From Nocardioides sp. 503 (lineage in GTDB: Bacteria > Actinomycetota > Actinomycetes > Propionibacteriales > Nocardioidaceae), in NCBI RefSeq assembly GCF_004522095.1, contig NZ_SPUI01000011.1, positions 1-64,000 on the forward strand: a DNA stretch of 64,000 nucleotides, written 5' to 3'. The translations under genes were made by a program, and so were the position numbers. The notes under the pieces are model-generated. The model saw only the letters and a list, made by a program, of their open reading frames with translations, did not search any database and was not told the origin of the DNA. Of the stretch, positions 52,784-64,000 are shown piece by piece; within the stretch, counting starts at the first letter, position 1; each line of letters opens with the position of its first letter.

Positions 52784-53751
52784 ACGGCCGCGCGGAAGCG
52801 CTGGTCGTAGATGCGGTGCACGCCCTCCTCGACCTCCTCGCCGAGCGGACCGGCCTGGCCGGCGGCGGCGTTGGAGCGCGACTGGTCGACGTTGCGTGCA
52901 CCCGGGATGACCGTGGAGACGCCGGGCTGCTGCCAGACCCACGCGATGGCGGCCTGGGCCGGCGTCAGGCCCTCGGGCACCAGCGCCGCGAACTCCTGGG
53001 CCGCGGCCACGCCGGTCTCGAAGTCGACGCCCGAGAACGTCTCGCCGATGTCGAAGGCGCTGCCGTCGCGGTTGTAGGTGCGGTGGTCGTCGTCGGCGAA
53101 CGTCGTCGTGGCGTCGTAGCGGCCCGAGAGGAGGCCCGAGGCCAGCGGCACCCGCGCGATGATGCCGACGCCGGCGGCCTCCGCGGCGGGCAGCACCTCG
53201 TCGAGGGGCTTGAGCCGGAAGGCGTTGAGGATGATCTGCACCGAGGCGACGCCGGGGCGCGCGATCGCGCTGAGCGCCTGCGCGGCGGTCTCGACGCTCA
53301 CGCCGTACGCCGCCAGGGAGCCGCCGGCCACCAGCGCGTCGAGCGCGTCGTAGGTCGCGTCGTCGTCGATCACCGCCGACGGCGGGCAGTGCAGCTGCAC
53401 GAGGTCGAGGGTGTCGACGCCGAGGTTGCGGCGCGACCGGTCGACCCAGGCGCGGAAGTTGTCGGGCGTGTAGTTCTCGGGGAGCTGCTCGGCGCGGCGC
53501 CCCATCTTGGTGGCGACCGTGAAGCCGGCGTCGGCGTGGTCGGCCAGGAAGCGTCCGACGATCTGCTCGCTGCGGCCGTCGCCGTAGACGTCGGCGGTGT
53601 CGTAGAACGTCACGCCCTCCTCGGCGGCGGTCTCCAGCACCGCGCGGGCGTCGCTCTCCGAGACGTCGCCCCAGTCGGCGCCGAGCTGCCAGGTGCCGAG
53701 GCCGACGACGGAGACGAGGCGGCCGGTGCGTCCGAGGGTGCGCTGTTCCAT
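52768..53751 (-). CDS. Aldo/keto reductase
   Basis: The protein has 327 residues. The family tetrad is visible: D51 and Y56 in FYDTADVYGDG (49-59), the lysine in VATKMGRR, and the histidine in VQLHCPPS. The IPGARN block near the C-terminus binds NADPH phosphate. It reduces carbonyls to alcohols. ATG 53751 is clear. A 70-bp palindrome lies directly upstream, so it may affect transcription of this gene. Confidence 0.93.
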   Translation of the reverse strand: MEQRTLGRTGRLVSVVGLGTWQLGADWGDVSESDARAVLETAAEEGVTFYDTADVYGDGRSEQIVGRFLADHADAGFTVATKMGRRAEQLPENYTPDNFRAWVDRSRRNLGVDTLDLVQLHCPPSAVIDDDATYDALDALVAGGSLAAYGVSVETAAQALSAIARPGVASVQIILNAFRLKPLDEVLPAAEAAGVGIIARVPLASGLLSGRYDATTTFADDDHRTYNRDGSAFDIGETFSGVDFETGVAAAQEFAALVPEGLTPAQAAIAWVWQQPGVSTVIPGARNVDQSRSNAAAGQAGPLGEEVEEGVHRIYDQRFRAAVHERW

Positions 53752-53808
53752 GCCTCCGACCCTAGGGGGCGGGTGGTGGCTGGCCGGCGGGTGGTGACCG
53801 CGAATGCG

Positions 53809-53878
53809 TGTAACACGTCGTTATGACCTCTTCCACGTCGAAATATCAACGTGGAAGAGGTCATATCGACGTGTTACA
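53809..53878. repeat. 70-bp near-perfect palindrome
   Basis: Arms of 30 bp (53809-53838 and 53849-53878) pair with one mismatch around a 10-base loop. The first arm starts TGTAACACGTCG and contains ATGACCTCTTCCACGT. It is far less GC-rich than its surroundings and lies in the tandem gap between the histidine kinase stop and the aldo/keto reductase start. It looks like a mobile palindromic element or a strong cruciform. Confidence 0.88.
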
Positions 53879-53891
53879 TGAGGTCGGCGCG

Positions 53892-57080
<3,189 letters not shown>

Positions 57081-57169
57081 CGCCCTCACCTCGCCCTCCT
57101 CCGCACGTCTCGCGCCAACTGTAAGGGTGGCGGCCGAGGGTGTGCGGCCGGTCTGGATGACCGAATTAC

Positions 57170-57181
57170 TAGGACGTCCTA
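57170..57181. promoter_or_regulatory. 12-bp perfect palindrome at the icmF promoter
   Basis: TAGGACGTCCTA is directly followed by the A+T-rich CTATATT, which could be a -10 region, 44 bp before the icmF start. A repressor bound here would cover the promoter. TetR-type regulators bind such sites, but the binder is not known. Confidence 0.45.
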
Positions 57182-57224
57182 CTATATTGGGGGCACGCCC
57201 CATCCGTGAGCACCCGGAGGACCG

Positions 57225-60200
57225 ATGTCGGACCCGTACCGCCCCACCCACCCCGTGCGCCTGGTCACGGCCTCGGCGCTGTTCGACGGCCACGACGCCT
57301 CGATCAACATCATGCGGCGGATCCTGCAGAGCCAGGGCGCGGAGGTCGTCCACCTGGGCCACAACCGCTCCGTCCAGGAGGTCGTGGACGCGGCGATCGA
57401 GGAGGACGTGCAGGGCGTCGCCGTGTCCTCCTACCAGGGAGGGCACGTCGAGTACTTCGAGTACCTCGTGGAGTCGCTGCGCGCCCAGGGCGCCGACCAC
57501 GTCAAGGTCGTGGGGGGCGGGGGCGGCGTGATCGTGCCCGCCGAGATCGCCCGGCTGCGCGAGTCGGGCGTCACCATCTTCTCCCCCGAGGACGGCCAGC
57601 GCCTGGGCCTGGTCGGCATGATCAGCCAGGTCGTCCAGGACTGCGACTTCGACCTGTGGGGCGGGCGCCAGGTGAGCGCCGAGCAGGTGCTCAGCGGCGA
57701 CCGCTTCGCGATCGCCCGGGCGATCACCTCCGCCGAGCGCGGCCAGCTGCCCGCCGAGGTGCTCGACCAGCTGCGGGCCGCCGGCGCCCGGCACGCTGCC
57801 CCGGTCCTGGGCATCACCGGCACCGGCGGGTCCGGCAAGTCCTCGCTCACCGACGAGGTCGTACGCCGCTTCCGGCTCGACCAGCAGGACAAGCTGCGCA
57901 TCGCGGTGCTGGCCGTCGACCCGACCCGGCGCCGCGGCGGCGGGGCCCTGCTCGGCGACCGGATCCGGATGAACAGCCTCGACGGCGACCGGATCTTCTT
58001 CCGCTCCCTCGCCACCCGCGGCGCCCACGAGCTGCCCGAGCACCTCGGCGACGTCCTCGACGTCATCAAGGGCGCCGGCTTCGACCTGGTCGTCGTCGAG
58101 ACGCCCGGCATCGGCCAGGGCGACGCGGCGATCGTGCCGTTCGTGGACACCTCGATGTACGTGATGACGCCGGAGTTCGGCGCCGCCTCCCAGCTCGAGA
58201 AGATCGACATGCTGGACTTCGCCGACCTCGTGGCGATCAACAAGTTCGAGCGCCGCGGCGCCAAGGACGCGCTGCGCGACGTGGGCCGCCAGCTGGTCCG
58301 CAACCGCGAGGCCTTCGGCCAGCAGCCGGCGGACATGCCGGTCTTCGGCACCTCCGCGGCGACCTTCAACGACGACGGCGTGACCGCGCTCTACCAGCAC
58401 CTGCGCGGCCTCCTGGCCGAGCGCGGCCTCCCGGTCTCGGAGGGCACGCTCGCGCCCGTCGAGGTCAAGCACTCCTCCGGCATCCGCCAGGTGGTCCCCT
58501 CCGAGCGGGTGCGCTACCTCGCCGAGATCACCGAGACCGTCCGCGGCTACCACGCCCGCACCGCCGAGCTCGTCGAGGCCGCGCGGCGGGTGCAGCGCCT
58601 GGAGCTGGTCGCCGCGGAGCTGGCGGCCGGTGACGGCCTGGACGCGGGCGGCGTTCCTGCGCTGCTGGAGCAGGCGCGCAAGGCGCTGCCCCACGAGGTC
58701 GCGGAGCAGCTCAAGCGCTGGCCGGACGTCGTGGCGTCGTACTCCGGCGACGAGCAGGTGACCCGGGTGCGCGACCGCGAGATCACCACCCGGCTCACCC
58801 GCGAGTCGCTGAGCGGCAACAAGATCCCGCGCGTCTCGCTGCCGCGCTTCACCGACCACGGCGAGCTGGTGCGCTTCTGGCGCGGCGAGAACCTCCCGGG
58901 CTACTTCCCCTTCACCGCCGGCGTGTTCCCCTTCAAGCGCGACGGCGAGGACCCCGCCCGGATGTTCGCCGGCGAGGGCGACCCGGCCCGCACCAACCGC
59001 CGCTTCAAGATCCTGTCGGCCGACGGCGACGCCAAGCGGCTCTCGACGGCGTTCGACTCCGTGACGCTCTACGGCCGCGACCCCGACCCGCGCCCCGACG
59101 TCTACGGCAAGGTCGGCACGTCCGGCGTCTCGGTGGCCACGCTCGACGACATGAAGGTGCTCTACGACGGCTTCGACCTGGTCGCGCCGTCCACGTCGGT
59201 GTCCATGACGATCAACGGCCCCGCCCCCACGGTGCTGGCGTTCTTCCTCAACACCGTCATCGACCAGCAGGTCGACGCCTTCCGCGACAAGGAGGGTCGC
59301 GAGCCGTCGGAGGAGGAGCGCGCGATGCTCGCGGCGCACGCGGTCGCGAGCGTGCGCGGCACGGTGCAGGCCGACATCCTCAAGGAGGACCAGGGGCAGA
59401 ACACCTGCCTGTTCTCCACGGAGTTCTCGCTGCGGATGATGGCCGACATCCAGGAGTGGTTCATCCAGCAGCAGGTGCGCAACTTCTACTCGGTCTCGAT
59501 CTCCGGCTACCACATCGCCGAGGCCGGGGCGAACCCCATCAGCCAGCTCGCGTTCACCCTCGCCAACGGCTTCACCTACGTCGAGGCCTACCTCGCGCGC
59601 GGCATGGACATCGACGACTTCGCGCCCAACCTGTCGTTCTTCTTCTCCAACGGCATGGACCCCGAGTACTCCGTCATCGGCCGCGTCGCCCGCCGCATCT
59701 GGGCGGTCGCGATGAAGGAGCGCTACGGCGCCAACGAGCGCTCGCAGAAGCTGAAGTACCACGTGCAGACCAGCGGCCGGTCCCTGCACGCGCAGGAGAT
59801 GGACTTCAACGACATCCGCACCACGCTGCAGGCCCTGATCGCGATCTACGACAACGCCAACTCGCTGCACACCAACGCCTACGACGAGGCCGTGACGACC
59901 CCGTCGGAGGACTCGGTGCGCCGGGCGCTCGCGATCCAGCTGATCATCAACCGCGAGTGGGGGCTGGCGATGAACGAGAACCCCCTGCAGGGCTCGTACG
60001 TCATCGACGAGCTCACCGACCTCGTCGAGGCGGCGGTGCTGGCGGAGTTCGACGCCATCAACGAGCGCGGCGGCGTCCTCGGCGCGATGGAGACCGGCTA
60101 CCAGCGCGGCCGCATCCAGGACGAGTCGATGCTCTACGAGCACCGCAAGCACGACGGCTCGCTGCCGATCATCGGCGTCAACACCTTCCGCAAGGCCGAC

Positions 60201-60455
60201 ACCGGCGCCGCCCCGCAGGAGATCGAGCTCGCCCGCGCGACCGACGACGAGAAGGAGTCGCAGCTGCGCCGCGTCCGCGCCTTCCAGGCCGCGCACACCG
60301 AGGAGTCGGCCGCCGCCATCGCCCGCCTCCGTGAGGCCGCGGTCTCCGGCGAGAACGTCTTCGCCGTCCTCATGGACGCCGCCCGCGTCTGCTCCCTCGG
60401 CCAGGTCACCGAGGCGTTCTTCGAGGTCGGCGGGCAGTACCGCAGGAATGTCTGA
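57225..60455 (+). CDS. icmF: Fused isobutyryl-CoA mutase (IcmF)
   Basis: The protein has 1076 residues. It carries, in order, a B12-binding domain (D21-G-H23-D24 with H23 as cobalt ligand, about 10-145), a MeaB-like G-protein chaperone (P-loop GTGGSGKS at 199-206, base-recognition NKFE near 340), and the acyl-CoA mutase TIM barrel (about 530-1070). It interconverts isobutyryl-CoA and butyryl-CoA, and may also use isovaleryl-/pivalyl-CoA, with adenosylcobalamin. CCGGAGGACCG precedes ATG 57225. A small metal-receptor gene follows after a repeat. Confidence 0.95.
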   Translation: MSDPYRPTHPVRLVTASALFDGHDASINIMRRILQSQGAEVVHLGHNRSVQEVVDAAIEEDVQGVAVSSYQGGHVEYFEYLVESLRAQGADHVKVVGGGGGVIVPAEIARLRESGVTIFSPEDGQRLGLVGMISQVVQDCDFDLWGGRQVSAEQVLSGDRFAIARAITSAERGQLPAEVLDQLRAAGARHAAPVLGITGTGGSGKSSLTDEVVRRFRLDQQDKLRIAVLAVDPTRRRGGGALLGDRIRMNSLDGDRIFFRSLATRGAHELPEHLGDVLDVIKGAGFDLVVVETPGIGQGDAAIVPFVDTSMYVMTPEFGAASQLEKIDMLDFADLVAINKFERRGAKDALRDVGRQLVRNREAFGQQPADMPVFGTSAATFNDDGVTALYQHLRGLLAERGLPVSEGTLAPVEVKHSSGIRQVVPSERVRYLAEITETVRGYHARTAELVEAARRVQRLELVAAELAAGDGLDAGGVPALLEQARKALPHEVAEQLKRWPDVVASYSGDEQVTRVRDREITTRLTRESLSGNKIPRVSLPRFTDHGELVRFWRGENLPGYFPFTAGVFPFKRDGEDPARMFAGEGDPARTNRRFKILSADGDAKRLSTAFDSVTLYGRDPDPRPDVYGKVGTSGVSVATLDDMKVLYDGFDLVAPSTSVSMTINGPAPTVLAFFLNTVIDQQVDAFRDKEGREPSEEERAMLAAHAVASVRGTVQADILKEDQGQNTCLFSTEFSLRMMADIQEWFIQQQVRNFYSVSISGYHIAEAGANPISQLAFTLANGFTYVEAYLARGMDIDDFAPNLSFFFSNGMDPEYSVIGRVARRIWAVAMKERYGANERSQKLKYHVQTSGRSLHAQEMDFNDIRTTLQALIAIYDNANSLHTNAYDEAVTTPSEDSVRRALAIQLIINREWGLAMNENPLQGSYVIDELTDLVEAAVLAEFDAINERGGVLGAMETGYQRGRIQDESMLYEHRKHDGSLPIIGVNTFRKADTGAAPQEIELARATDDEKESQLRRVRAFQAAHTEESAAAIARLREAAVSGENVFAVLMDAARVCSLGQVTEAFFEVGGQYRRNV

Positions 60456-60466
60456 TGGCCACCGTC

Positions 60467-60563
60467 GTGGGTTGAGGAGGGACGAAGTCCCGTCTCGAAA
60501 CCTCTGCACCACCACGAGGGCGCTGGGTTTCGAGACGGTTGCTGCGCAACCTCCTCAACCCAC
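60467..60563. repeat. Cruciform repeat, second member of the FGE-repeat family
   Basis: The outer stem is GTGGGTTGAGGAGG (60467-60480) with CCTCCTCAACCCAC (60550-60563). Inside are GGGAC/GTCCC (60479-60491), GTCTCGAAACC/GGTTTCGAGAC (60492-60536) and GGTTGC/GCAACC (60537-60551). The same stems build the 34163-34249 repeat, but here the two halves are exchanged. It lies between icmF and the metal-receptor gene. Confidence 0.9.
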
Positions 60564-60581
60564 GGAAGCGAGGATGTCGGC

Positions 60582-61289
60582 ATGGCCCTGACCCGCATCG
60601 TCTCCCTCGTCCCCTCGATCACGGAGGCGCTGGCCCAGGCGCGCCCGGAGGCGCTCGTGGGCGCGACGGACTGGTGCACGCACCCCGCCGACCTCGACGT
60701 CACGCGCGTGCGCGGCACCAAGAACCCCGACCTGGCCGCGATCCGCGCCCTGGAGCCGGACGTCGTGGTCGTCAACAAGGAGGAGAACCGTGAGCTCGAC
60801 GTACGCCGCCTCCGCGACGCCGGCGTCCGGGTGCACGTCACGGTGATCGAGACCGTCCCCGACGCGGTCGCGGCCTACGACGAGCTGTTCGACGACGTCC
60901 TCGGCTGGCCGCGCCCCGACTGGCTGGAGCAGGCGCGCGAGCTGTGGTGCGGGCCCCTGCCGCCGGTGACCGGCACGTGCGCGGTGCCGGTGTGGCGTGA
61001 CCCGTGGATGGTGGTGGGGAGCTCGACGTTCACCGGCGACCTGCTGCGCCGGGCCGGGCTCGCCAACGTCTTCGCCGACCACGCCGACCGCTACCCGAAG
61101 GTCGAGGCCGCGGAGATCGACGCCGCCAGGGCCGATGTCGTGCTGCTGCCCGACGAGCCCTACGTCTTCACGGCCGATGACGGTCCCGAGGCGTTCACCC
61201 GCACGCCCACCCGGCTCGTGAGCGGTCGGCTGATCACCTGGTACGGCCCGTCCCTCCTCGAGGCGCACGCGGCGCTCGCCCCGGCTTGA
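60582..61289 (+). CDS. Helical-backbone metal receptor/BtuF-like protein without signal peptide
   Basis: The protein has 235 residues and begins MALTRIVSLVPSITEALA, the opening of BtuF-type periplasmic cobalamin-binding proteins. Two Rossmann-like lobes joined by a long helix are expected. No signal peptide or lipobox is present, so it should be cytosolic. Such stand-alone forms are annotated as cobalamin-binding proteins of unclear role. The location right after the B12-dependent icmF suggests a link to cofactor handling (inference). ATG 60582 has GGAAGCGAGGA upstream. Confidence 0.8.
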   Translation: MALTRIVSLVPSITEALAQARPEALVGATDWCTHPADLDVTRVRGTKNPDLAAIRALEPDVVVVNKEENRELDVRRLRDAGVRVHVTVIETVPDAVAAYDELFDDVLGWPRPDWLEQARELWCGPLPPVTGTCAVPVWRDPWMVVGSSTFTGDLLRRAGLANVFADHADRYPKVEAAEIDAARADVVLLPDEPYVFTADDGPEAFTRTPTRLVSGRLITWYGPSLLEAHAALAPA

Positions 61290-61349
61290 CCCGCGCGCGG
61301 CCACCCCGCGATCCTGAGCCGATCCCGTCAGCCGACCTCTCGAGGACCC

Positions 61350-62123
61350 ATGCGCCTGCCACGACCCCACCTGCCGACCCGACGACACGTGGCCACCCCG
61401 GTGGGGGTCGACTTCGGCGGCTCCGGCATCAAGGGCGCACCGGTCGACGTGCAGGCCGGGAAGTTCGCCGCCGACCGGGTGCGGATCCCGACGCCGCAGC
61501 CCTCGACGCCGCAGCGCGTCGCCGAGGTGCTGGTGGACCTGCTGGCCCAGCTCCCCGACGCGGAGGGGCCGGTGGGGGTCACGGTCCCCGGCGTCGTACG
61601 CCGCGGCGTGGTCGGCAGCGCCGCCAACATCGACCAGTCCTGGATCGGCACCGACGCGGACGCGCTCTTCAGCCGCGCGACCGGGCGCACGGTGCGCACC
61701 GTCAACGACGCCGACGCCGCCGGCCTCGCCGAGGTGCGCTTCGGCGCGGCGCGCGGGCAGTCGGGCCTCGTCATCGTGACGACCCTCGGCACGGGCATCG
61801 GCAGCGCGTTCGTCCACGACGGGGTGCTGGTCCCCAACTCCGAGCTCGGACACCTCGAGGTCGACGGCGCCAACGCCGAGGCCCGCGCGGCCAACAGCGC
61901 CCGGGAGCGCGAGGACCTGTCGTGGGAGGAGTGGGCCGCCCGGCTGACCCGCTACTACCGCACGGTCGAGAAGCTCTTCTCCCCCGACCTGATCGTGGTC
62001 GGCGGCGGCGTCAGCAAGCACTCCGAGAGCTTCCTGCCGCTGGTCGAGATCGACACCCCGATCGTGCCCGCCAAGCTGCGCAACAAGGCCGGCATCATCG
62101 GCGCCGCCCTCTACGTCAGCTGA
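61350..62123 (+). CDS. ppgK: Polyphosphate glucokinase (PpgK, ROK family)
   Basis: The protein has 257 residues from ATG 61350. VDFGGSGIKGAPVDV (about 20-34) is the phosphate-binding opening specific to polyphosphate/ATP glucokinases, TLGTGIGSAF (about 149-158) is the second phosphate motif, and NSELGHLEV (about 167-175) holds the ROK histidine. It phosphorylates glucose with polyphosphate or ATP. The start could also be GTG 61389, which removes a basic leader of 13 residues. No other sugar gene is adjacent. Confidence 0.9.
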   Translation: MRLPRPHLPTRRHVATPVGVDFGGSGIKGAPVDVQAGKFAADRVRIPTPQPSTPQRVAEVLVDLLAQLPDAEGPVGVTVPGVVRRGVVGSAANIDQSWIGTDADALFSRATGRTVRTVNDADAAGLAEVRFGAARGQSGLVIVTTLGTGIGSAFVHDGVLVPNSELGHLEVDGANAEARAANSAREREDLSWEEWAARLTRYYRTVEKLFSPDLIVVGGGVSKHSESFLPLVEIDTPIVPAKLRNKAGIIGAALYVS

Positions 62124-62132
62124 CGCGCGGCC

Positions 62133-62771
62133 TCAGGCGTCCGGCGCCGACGGGCGCGTGAACGCCTCGGCCAGCCCGGCCAGCACCTGACCCGTGAGCC
62201 CGTCGGGCGCCTCGTGCGGGGCGATCAGGCGCTCCATGGCCATGCCGTTGGCCAGCGCCATGATCGCGACCGCGACGTGCTCGGCGGGGATCGTCAGCTC
62301 CGAGCCGCTCGCCTCGGCGTGCAGCCGGACGGCGTCCGCGATCGCGTCGCGCATCGCCGTACGGCGCTCGCGGAACCCCGCGGCGGCCGGGTCCTGGCGC
62401 ACAGCCCGCTGCCACAGCTCGACGAACAGCAGGTGCCAGTCGCGCTCCTCCTCGGAGGCGGCGTCCAGGCGGTCGCCCAGCGTGCGGGCGATGGCCGGCA
62501 GGGACCCCTCGCTGGCCGCGGCGGTGGTGAGCCCGAGCGAGAGGTACGCCGCCGCCCGGTCCTCCGCGAGGGCGGCGACCAGCCCGTCCTTGTTGCCGAA
62601 GTTCGAGTAGACCGCGCCCTTGGTGTAGCCGGCCTCCGCCGCGACGTCGTCCAGGCTGGCGCCGTCGATGCCGCGCCGCCCGAAGACCCGGGCGGCCGCC
62701 GTCAGCAGCGTCGCGCGGACCTCGGTCCGGCTCGGGCGTCGCACCCGGACCCGCTCCCCCGTCGTTGACAT
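62133..62771 (-). CDS. TetR family regulator
   Basis: The protein has 212 residues. The DNA-binding region is at about 14-60 (TEVRATLLTAAARVFGRRG, then GASLDDVAAEAGYTKGAVYSNFGNKDGL). The C-terminal domain is all-helical with a ligand pocket. ATG 62771 is chosen as it gives the usual short leader. It is divergent from the cytochrome P450 and the gap contains overlapping palindromes, so it probably represses that gene and itself. Confidence 0.93.
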   Translation of the reverse strand: MSTTGERVRVRRPSRTEVRATLLTAAARVFGRRGIDGASLDDVAAEAGYTKGAVYSNFGNKDGLVAALAEDRAAAYLSLGLTTAAASEGSLPAIARTLGDRLDAASEEERDWHLLFVELWQRAVRQDPAAAGFRERRTAMRDAIADAVRLHAEASGSELTIPAEHVAVAIMALANGMAMERLIAPHEAPDGLTGQVLAGLAEAFTRPSAPDA

Positions 62772-62789
62772 GCGGCCGAGGATACTCCA

Positions 62790-62818
62790 CGGTATCGGAT
62801 ACCGTTCGGTATCGAACG
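62790..62818. promoter_or_regulatory. Overlapping palindromic operators between tetR and P450
   Basis: CGGTATC-G-GATACCG (62790-62804) is a perfect 15-bp palindrome. It overlaps CGTTCG-GTAT-CGAACG (62803-62818), a second inverted repeat. A further GATAC half-site is at 62781-62785. They lie 18 bp before the P450 start and 18 bp from the tetR start. The probable binder is the adjacent TetR protein. Confidence 0.6.
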
Positions 62819-62836
62819 ACACGAGGAGGCACGGCG

Positions 62837-64000
62837 ATGACCACGACGAGCGACTCCGCACGAGCGGGTGCGGCGACCCCAGGGGTCGGCCGCCTCGGAC
62901 GCGGCGCCCGGTTCGCCACCCGCTGGGGCCTGGGCCACGCGGTCCCGTGGACGGCGATCCGCGCGCAGGCTCGCGGTGGGGACCTGCACGCCGCGGCCCT
63001 GGTGCGCTCGACCGGCTCCGAGACGCCGGTGGGGCTCTTCGACGAGATCCGGGCCAGCGGCCCGCTCCACCGCTCCCGGCTGTCGTTCATCACCGCCCAC
63101 CACGCCACCGTCAAGGAGGTCCTCGCCAGCCCCGACGTCCGGGCCGGCGTCGAGCTGCGCGGCCAGGGCGCGCTGGGCCGGATGAGCGACTGGGCGCAGA
63201 CGACGGCGCCCATGAGCCCGATCCGCCCGCCGTCGCTGCTCGCGATCGAGCCGCCGGACCACACCAGGCTGCGTCGGCTCGTCACCCGCGTCTTCACGGC
63301 GCGAGCGGTGCAGCGCCTCGAGACCCGCACCGAGGAGATCGCGGACCGCCTCCTCGACGACCTCCCGCAGGGCGAGCCCGTCGACCTCGTCGAGCGCTAC
63401 TGCGCGCGGCTGCCGGTCCGGGTCATCTGCGAGATCCTCGGCGTCCCCGAGAGCGAGACCGAGATGGTGCGCGGCTTCGGGGCGGGCGCGGCTCCCAGCC
63501 TGGACGTCGGGCTGGGCGTGACCGAGCTCGCCCGCGTCGAGCGCAGCCTGCGCGACTTCGACGCCTGGCTCACCCAGCACCTCGCGCGGGCGCGCCGCCG
63601 GCCCGGCGAGGACCTGTTCAGCCAGCTCGCCGTCGCCCGTGACGACGAGGGCGCCCTGCTGACCGACGCGGAGCTGAAGAACACCGCGGGGCTCGTCCTC
63701 GCCGCGGGCTTCGAGACCACCGTCAACCTCATCGGCAACGGCATCGCGCTCCTCGAGCGGCACCGCGACCAGCGCTCCCGGGCCCTGGACGACGACTCGC
63801 TGTGGGGCGGTGTCGTCGAGGAGGTCCTCCGCTACGACCCGCCGGTGCTGCTCACCGGGCGCACCGTCGTGCGGGACACGCAGATCGCGTCCGTGCGGGT
63901 GCCGCGCGGGTCGGTGGTCACCGTCCTGCTCGCGGGCGCCAACCGGGACCCGGACGTCTTCCCCGACCCGCACCGCTTCGACATCACCCGGGCCGAGGCT
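62837..64000 (+). CDS. Cytochrome P450 (cut by window edge before the heme cysteine)
   Basis: 388 residues are visible, starting MTTTSDSARAGAATPG. The I-helix AAGFETTVNLIGNGI (about 294-308) holds the acid/threonine pair, EEVLRYDPP (about 332-340) is the ExxR motif, and the frame ends at RFDITRAEA, just before where the heme-binding FGxGxHxCxG should lie. It is a bacterial class I P450, which needs a ferredoxin partner. GAGGAGG precedes ATG 62837. The divergent TetR and operators suggest induction by a substrate. Confidence 0.93.
   Translation, partial: MTTTSDSARAGAATPGVGRLGRGARFATRWGLGHAVPWTAIRAQARGGDLHAAALVRSTGSETPVGLFDEIRASGPLHRSRLSFITAHHATVKEVLASPDVRAGVELRGQGALGRMSDWAQTTAPMSPIRPPSLLAIEPPDHTRLRRLVTRVFTARAVQRLETRTEEIADRLLDDLPQGEPVDLVERYCARLPVRVICEILGVPESETEMVRGFGAGAAPSLDVGLGVTELARVERSLRDFDAWLTQHLARARRRPGEDLFSQLAVARDDEGALLTDAELKNTAGLVLAAGFETTVNLIGNGIALLERHRDQRSRALDDDSLWGGVVEEVLRYDPPVLLTGRTVVRDTQIASVRVPRGSVVTVLLAGANRDPDVFPDPHRFDITRAEA

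Overview
The window is about 70% G+C, has very short gene spacing, uses GTG starts often and is full of ATGA/GTGA stop-start overlaps. The gene content (polyphosphate glucokinase, ECF41-type sigma factor, deazaflavin-type nitroreductase family, class III adenylate cyclase, RecBCD, IcmF) points to a high-GC actinobacterium, most likely Nocardioides or a close relative. The genus is inferred from gene content and style; no rRNA is present to confirm it. No tRNA, rRNA, CRISPR array, prophage or intact insertion sequence was seen.

Region 1 (1-19190) reads as one large catabolic island. A minus-strand operon runs from a class III aminotransferase (start 6672) through an AcoX-like NAD-kinase-fold protein, a GcvPA/GcvPB-like pair and a lambda-crystallin-type hydroxyacyl-CoA dehydrogenase to alanine dehydrogenase, which is cut by the window edge. 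A divergent semialdehyde dehydrogenase faces it. A second minus-strand operon (15796 to 8281) encodes a two-domain VOC protein, a polar amino acid ABC importer, a three-subunit HcnABC/opine-oxidase-like dehydrogenase and a DapA-like lyase. Opposite it run an LLM-family oxidoreductase, two SDRs and an IclR regulator. Both divergent intergenic regions carry the same 20-bp motif plus a second 11-bp element, so one regulator, probably the IclR protein, may control the whole island. The substrate is not identified; it is probably an amino acid-like or N-substituted compound.

Region 2 (19191-31588) holds a DMT transporter, an antitoxin next to a truncated ParE-like toxin, menB, a Ddn-family protein, an ACT-domain protein and a recCBD operon.

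Region 3 (31589-50342) holds a sulfatase with its formylglycine-generating enzyme, a BCCT transporter coupled to Hsp20, an alcohol dehydrogenase with a divergent TetR and visible operators, an ECF41-type sigma factor, an ABC-2 exporter, a two-gene sulfite-oxidase-like redox pair, a hydrolase, and a TerC-family gene behind a manganese (yybP-ykoY) riboswitch.

Region 4 (50343-64000) holds a lytic transglycosylase, an adenylate cyclase, an aldo/keto reductase, a large hybrid histidine kinase, the fused B12-dependent mutase IcmF, a small metal-receptor protein, polyphosphate glucokinase, and a TetR/cytochrome P450 pair cut by the right edge.

Several families of long palindromic repeats lie in the intergenic gaps (21670-21802, 22331-22486, 31636-31723, 53809-53878, 60467-60563). 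One, a four-arm cruciform at 34163-34249, lies in frame inside the coding sequence of the formylglycine-generating enzyme. It shares both halves with the 60467-60563 element, but in swapped order.
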